Shown here: positions 59,723 through 64,000 of the stretch, piece by piece | How the letters are laid out: every line of letters begins with the position of its first letter | Numbering within the stretch: position 1 is the stretch's first letter | NCBI GenBank assembly: GCA_942492935.1 | Contig: OW818654.1 | Span: 992,001-1,056,000 of the forward strand | Source: JANJUO01 sp942492935 | GTDB taxonomy: Bacteria > Bacteroidota > Ignavibacteria > Kapaibacteriales > UBA2268 | Reading direction: 5' to 3' | DNA: 64,000 nt | Translations under genes and position numbers: made by a program | The notes under the pieces: generated by a model | Databases searched by the model: none | The model's input: only the letters and a program-made list of their open reading frames with translations | Told to the model about the DNA's origin: nothing

Positions 59723-62700
59723 ATGCAATCACTACAAATTCCAAGGAGAGGATTTAGAAAGATTTCTATCAAAATCGCCTCACCTGATGATATACTGAAT
59801 CGCTCGCATGGTGAAGTTACTAAACCGGAAACGATAAATTATCGTTCATTCAGACCTGAAAAAGATGGTTTGTTTTGCGAGAAAATTTTCGGTCCTATCC
59901 GCGATTGGGAATGTGCTTGTGGAAAATATAAAAGAATCCGCTATAAAGGCATTGTTTGCGACCGTTGTGGTGTGGAAGTAACTCAGAAGTCTGTTCGCCG
60001 TGAACGTATGGGGCATATAATGCTTGCCGTTCCAGTTGTGCATATTTGGTTTTTGCGTACTCTTCCGAGTAAGATTAGTGCTATTATCGGTATGCCTACC
60101 AAAGATATTGAAAGAATTGTATATTATGAGTCATATATTGTAGTTCAACCTGGTACTACTGGACTTCATAAATTAGACCTTTTGACCGAAGAACAATATA
60201 TTGATGTTATGGAATCACTTCCAAAAGAACATCATGATTTAGATGATGAAGACCCTAATAAATTTATCTCTTTAATCGGTGGCGAAGCCATTAAAGAACT
60301 TTTAAAAAGAGTAGAGCCAGATAAAGACTATTTCAGATTAAAAGACCAATTAAAAATTGAAACTTCACAACAGAAAAAAGCTGACTTGCTTAAGAGATTA
60401 AGAACTCTTGATGCTTTTAGACATAGTATGGAAGGTGATTATCCTAACGAACCAAGTTGGATGGTACTTGATGTTATTCCTGTTACTCCTCCTGATTTGC
60501 GTCCATTAGTTCCACTTGAAGGTGGCAGATTTGCAACTTCTGACTTAAATGATTTGTATAGACGTGTAATTATCAGAAATAACCGTCTAAAAAGATTGAT
60601 TGATATTAAAGCACCTGAAGTTATTCTCCGTAATGAAAAGAGAATGTTGCAGGAAGCCGTTGACGCATTATTTGATAATAGCAGAAGAGCTGTTAGAAGT
60701 GAATCTCAACGTGCTTTAAAATCACTTGCTGATACTTTGAAAGGTAAAACTGGTAGATTTAGACAAAATCTTCTCGGTAAGCGTGTGGATTATTCTGGTC
60801 GTTCTGTAATTGTGGTAGGTCCAGAATTAAAGATTCACGAGTGTGGATTGCCTAAGGATATGGCTGTTGAATTGTTCAAACCTTTTATTATTCGTAGATT
60901 AATTGAAAGAGGCCACGTAAAAACAGTTAAAAGTGCAAAGAAAATGGTTGAACGCAAAACTAATGAAGTTTGGGATATTCTCGAAAGAGTTATCGAAGGA
61001 CATCCAGTTATGCTTAACCGTGCGCCAACTCTTCACAGACTTGGTATTCAAGCATTTCAACCTCGTCTTGCTGAAGGTAAAGCTATTCAGTTGCATCCTT
61101 TGGTTTGTACTGCATTCAACGCCGACTTTGACGGTGACCAGATGGCTGTTCACGTCCCAATCAGTTATGAAGCACAGCTTGAAGCATTACTTTTAATGCT
61201 TGCACCACATAATATTATGCACACTCAAAATGGTGACCCTATTGCCGTTCCTTCTCAGGACATGGTTCTTGGTGTTTATTATTTGACAAAATTAAAACCG
61301 GGTGCAATCGGAGAAGGTAAAGTATTTTATAGCCCAGAAGAAGTAATTATTGCTAATAATTCCGGTAAAGTTGAAATTCATACCAGAATTAAAGTTAGAA
61401 TTAAAGGTAAATTAATTGATACAACTGTTGGTAGAGTAATTTTAAATCAAATGGTTCCTGAAGAATTAGGTTATTTGAATGAACTTCTTACCAAAAATAG
61501 ATTAAGACAAATTATTGGTACTTGTTTTAGAAATGCTGGTTTGGCAAAAACTGTAGCATTCCTTGATAACATGAAGGACACTGGTTTCTCTTATGCGACT
61601 AAGGGTGGGCTTACTGTAAGTATTAATGACGTTGTTATACCTGATATTAAAAAAGTAATTATTGCAAGCGCCCAATCAAAAGTTGATAACATTGAAGATG
61701 CTTATCAAAACGGTGTGATTTCCGCAGGTGAGAGATATAATAAAATTATTGATACTTGGTCAACTGCTACTAACCTTGTTGCTGATAAGTTATACAATGA
61801 GATGCAGAAAGACAAACAAGGATTTAACACATTTTGGATGATGCTTGATTCTAAAGCCCGTGGTTCTAAAGAGCAGATTCGTCAGCTTGCAGGTATGCGT
61901 GGTTTGATGGCAAAACCTAAAAAATCATTGTCTGGTTCTACTGGTGAATTGATTGAAAATCCGATTATTGCTAACTTTAAAGAAGGTTTGTCAATTCTTG
62001 AGTATTTCATTTCTACACACGGTGCTCGTAAAGGTCTTGCCGATACAGCTTTGAAAACGGCTGATGCTGGTTACTTAACAAGACGTTTGCACGATGTGGC
62101 TCAAGATGTGATTATTTCATATTTAGACTGCGGAACTGTTCGTGGCGTAGAAATGACAGCTTTGAAAGATGGTGAAGAAGTAAAAGAAACATTGGCAGAA
62201 AGAATTATTGGTAGAGTTGCATTAACAGATGTTATTGACCCGATAAATGATAAAATTATACTTCAAGCTGGTGGTATGATTGATGAAGAAGTTGCTGCAA
62301 AAATTGAAGCAACAGCTATTGAGTCAGTTTTAATTCGTTCAGTGTTAACTTGTGAAGCAAGAAGAGGTGTTTGTGCTAAATGTTATGGTAGAAATCTTGC
62401 AACGGGTAAATTAACTGATACTGGTGAAGCTGTTGGTACAATTGCATCACAATCAATCGGTGAACCTGGTACTCAGCTTACATTGCGTACATTCCATACT
62501 GGTGGTACAGCAGCTTTGATTGCATCTCAATCAACTGTAGTTGCTAAATTTGATGGTGTGGTTCATTTCGATAATATGAAAATTGTAAGTTATGAAGGTG
62601 ATGAAGAGCAAATTAATATAGCAGTATCTCAGAGTGGTATTATTAATATTATTGACCCTGATTCTAACCGACAACTTACAAAATACGATGTTACCTATGG

Positions 62701-64000
62701 TTCGATATTGAAAGTAAAAGACGGACAACGCACCAAAAAAGGTGATTTACTTTACGAATGGGATCCATACAACTCTACTATTATCACTGAATTCTCTGGT
62801 AGAATAAGATACCGTGACTTATTACCTAATGTTACCTATCGTGAAGTAAATGACGAGCAAACAGGCCACATTACAAAGGTTGTTTTCGATTCTAAAGATA
62901 AATCAAAATCTCCTGCAATCGAATTAGTAGCAGATGATGGAAAAATATTGAAGACTTACAATATTCCATCAAGAGCTCAATTGAGAGTAGAAGATAATGA
63001 CATAGTTTCTGTAGGTACTTCCATGGTAAAAATACCTCGTGATTTAGGTCGTACAAGAGATATCACCGGTGGTTTGCCGAGAGTTACAGAGTTATTCGAA
63101 GCTCGCTCTCCACAAAATCCATCAGTAGTATCAGATATTGACGGTTATGTGTCATTCGATAAGCAAAAACGTGGACAAAGAATCATCGTTGTTACTTCAG
63201 AAGATGAAAAAACAAAAATTGATTATAGCGTACCTGTTAGTAAGTACATTCTTGTACAAGAAGGCGACTTTGTACGTTCCGGTCATAGACTTACCGAAGG
63301 TTCAATAAACCCTCATGATATTCTTAGAATTAAAGGTGCAAATGCTGTTCAGGAATATTTGGTTAATGAAATCCAAGAAGTTTATCGTATGCAGGGTGTA
63401 AAAATCAATGATAAACATATCGAAGTAATTGTAAGACAAATGCTTCAAAAAGTAAAAATTATTGATTCAGGTGATTCTAATTTCTTAGAAAATGACCACG
63501 TTGATAAACTTAGATTTATTGATGAAAACAAGAAACTCAAAAATCTTGTAGTAATTGTAAGCAAAGGTGATTCTAAATTTAATGATAATCAATTAATATC
63601 TAAGAGAAAAGTTCGTGATATTAATAATGAGTTAAAGAGAAAAGGTATGGAAGTGGCTGAATACAGACCTGCTGAACCAGCTATTGCAGAACCTATCTTA
63701 CTTGGTATCACACAAGCATCACTTACTACTGAAAGTTGGTTATCTGCTGCATCATTCCAAGAAACTACAAAAGTACTTTCTGACGCATCAGTTGCTGGTA
63801 AAGTTGACCATTTGATTGGCTTGAAGGAAAATATTATTCTTGGTCAATTAATTCCGGCTGGAACTGGACTTCGTCATTATCAAGATATTACTATTACTTC
63901 TGAAGTTGGTAATATTTTCGGTAAAAATACACCTGCTCCTACTCTAATTACAGCAGAAGATAAATTGGAAAAAGCATTTAAAGATTTAGAAAATATGCAA
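59723..64000 (+). CDS. rpoC: DNA-directed RNA polymerase subunit beta' (3' end outside window)
   Basis: ATG 59723 follows AAGGAGTAAAAAAACC; the frame is open through 1426 codons to the window end. N-terminal zinc site (CACGKYK...CDRCG), the active-site loop NADFDGDQM with its three aspartates, the second zinc site (CEARRGVCAKC) and IASQSIGEPGTQLTLRTFH of the trigger/bridge region are all visible. Normal in every part seen. Confidence 0.97.
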   Translation, partial: MQSLQIPRRGFRKISIKIASPDDILNRSHGEVTKPETINYRSFRPEKDGLFCEKIFGPIRDWECACGKYKRIRYKGIVCDRCGVEVTQKSVRRERMGHIMLAVPVVHIWFLRTLPSKISAIIGMPTKDIERIVYYESYIVVQPGTTGLHKLDLLTEEQYIDVMESLPKEHHDLDDEDPNKFISLIGGEAIKELLKRVEPDKDYFRLKDQLKIETSQQKKADLLKRLRTLDAFRHSMEGDYPNEPSWMVLDVIPVTPPDLRPLVPLEGGRFATSDLNDLYRRVIIRNNRLKRLIDIKAPEVILRNEKRMLQEAVDALFDNSRRAVRSESQRALKSLADTLKGKTGRFRQNLLGKRVDYSGRSVIVVGPELKIHECGLPKDMAVELFKPFIIRRLIERGHVKTVKSAKKMVERKTNEVWDILERVIEGHPVMLNRAPTLHRLGIQAFQPRLAEGKAIQLHPLVCTAFNADFDGDQMAVHVPISYEAQLEALLLMLAPHNIMHTQNGDPIAVPSQDMVLGVYYLTKLKPGAIGEGKVFYSPEEVIIANNSGKVEIHTRIKVRIKGKLIDTTVGRVILNQMVPEELGYLNELLTKNRLRQIIGTCFRNAGLAKTVAFLDNMKDTGFSYATKGGLTVSINDVVIPDIKKVIIASAQSKVDNIEDAYQNGVISAGERYNKIIDTWSTATNLVADKLYNEMQKDKQGFNTFWMMLDSKARGSKEQIRQLAGMRGLMAKPKKSLSGSTGELIENPIIANFKEGLSILEYFISTHGARKGLADTALKTADAGYLTRRLHDVAQDVIISYLDCGTVRGVEMTALKDGEEVKETLAERIIGRVALTDVIDPINDKIILQAGGMIDEEVAAKIEATAIESVLIRSVLTCEARRGVCAKCYGRNLATGKLTDTGEAVGTIASQSIGEPGTQLTLRTFHTGGTAALIASQSTVVAKFDGVVHFDNMKIVSYEGDEEQINIAVSQSGIINIIDPDSNRQLTKYDVTYGSILKVKDGQRTKKGDLLYEWDPYNSTIITEFSGRIRYRDLLPNVTYREVNDEQTGHITKVVFDSKDKSKSPAIELVADDGKILKTYNIPSRAQLRVEDNDIVSVGTSMVKIPRDLGRTRDITGGLPRVTELFEARSPQNPSVVSDIDGYVSFDKQKRGQRIIVVTSEDEKTKIDYSVPVSKYILVQEGDFVRSGHRLTEGSINPHDILRIKGANAVQEYLVNEIQEVYRMQGVKINDKHIEVIVRQMLQKVKIIDSGDSNFLENDHVDKLRFIDENKKLKNLVVIVSKGDSKFNDNQLISKRKVRDINNELKRKGMEVAEYRPAEPAIAEPILLGITQASLTTESWLSAASFQETTKVLSDASVAGKVDHLIGLKENIILGQLIPAGTGLRHYQDITITSEVGNIFGKNTPAPTLITAEDKLEKAFKDLENMQ

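Overview
The window is AT-rich, gene-dense bacterial DNA from a member of the FCB group (Bacteroidota / Ignavibacteriota / Kapabacteria-like; not resolvable further from sequence alone). The evidence is a subtilase with a C-terminal type IX secretion sorting domain, a BlaR1-type sensor ending in a TonB C-terminal domain, many PAS-rich hybrid histidine kinases, and several promoters of the Bacteroidota form TTTG-N20-TAnnTTTG. Four of these promoters match exactly, ahead of tRNA-Pro, blaI, the tRNA-Tyr cluster and a histidine kinase; a fifth, ahead of the tRNA-Ala/Asp cluster, has TTG-N20-TAATTTTG.

Layout. 1-6.1 kb: a secreted Asp-box propeller protein (partial), an isolated nuoC, an unknown gene, a lipoprotein, and divergent HDOD and receiver-histidine-kinase genes. 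6.1-8.8 kb: tRNA-Pro, then a blaI-blaR1 two-gene operon whose promoter carries three palindromic operators, bracketed by a repeat family. 8.8-10.7 kb: an Rrf2/NsrR-like Fe-S regulator divergent from a ferredoxin-like gene and a cupin gene, probably a nitrosative or redox stress module. 10.7-23 kb: signalling and housekeeping genes, including a haem-c-binding hybrid kinase, a TPR-SpoIIE phosphatase, an S41 protease, a K+ channel with RCK domains, a NifU C-domain protein, a rhodanese and pth.

23-33.8 kb is the striking part. Ten short same-strand fragments of the 3' end of one RHS/YD-repeat core gene are separated by small cassettes: HicBA (x3), VapBC, RelBE-type pairs (x2), a YefM/YoeB pair with a nonsense mutation, DUF4160/DUF2442, HEPN/MNT, small secreted proteins or lipoproteins, a DUF3885-like protein and an ankyrin protein. 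Breakpoints recur at the same places in the core: the left edge at the codons for YDELGS, and the right edge at the codons for PDALWEK, where a toxin tip would normally follow. I read this as a cassette array built by recombination at RHS core/tip boundaries, with toxin-antitoxin modules occupying the position of toxin tips. No intact RHS gene lies in the window.

34-51.8 kb: a multi-PAS hybrid kinase, an outer-membrane barrel, a tRNA-Ala/Asp/Asp cluster, the T9SS subtilase, an SDR, TsaC, an scpA-scpB-trx-ygbA-DUF6132 run, small SRPBCC, VOC and DUF1569 genes, a short CheR-like methyltransferase, an MBL hydrolase and a membrane-associated protein. 52-64 kb: tRNA-Tyr, Gly, Thr and Trp followed by secE-nusG-rplK-rplA-rplJ-rplL-rpoB-rpoC (the last cut by the window end). 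The tuf gene usually found between tRNA-Thr and tRNA-Trp is absent.

Two dispersed non-coding repeat families (a CACTGAG/GTCGAAGT/short-palindrome element and a palindromic element flanking the S41 gene) add to the mobile or repetitive content.
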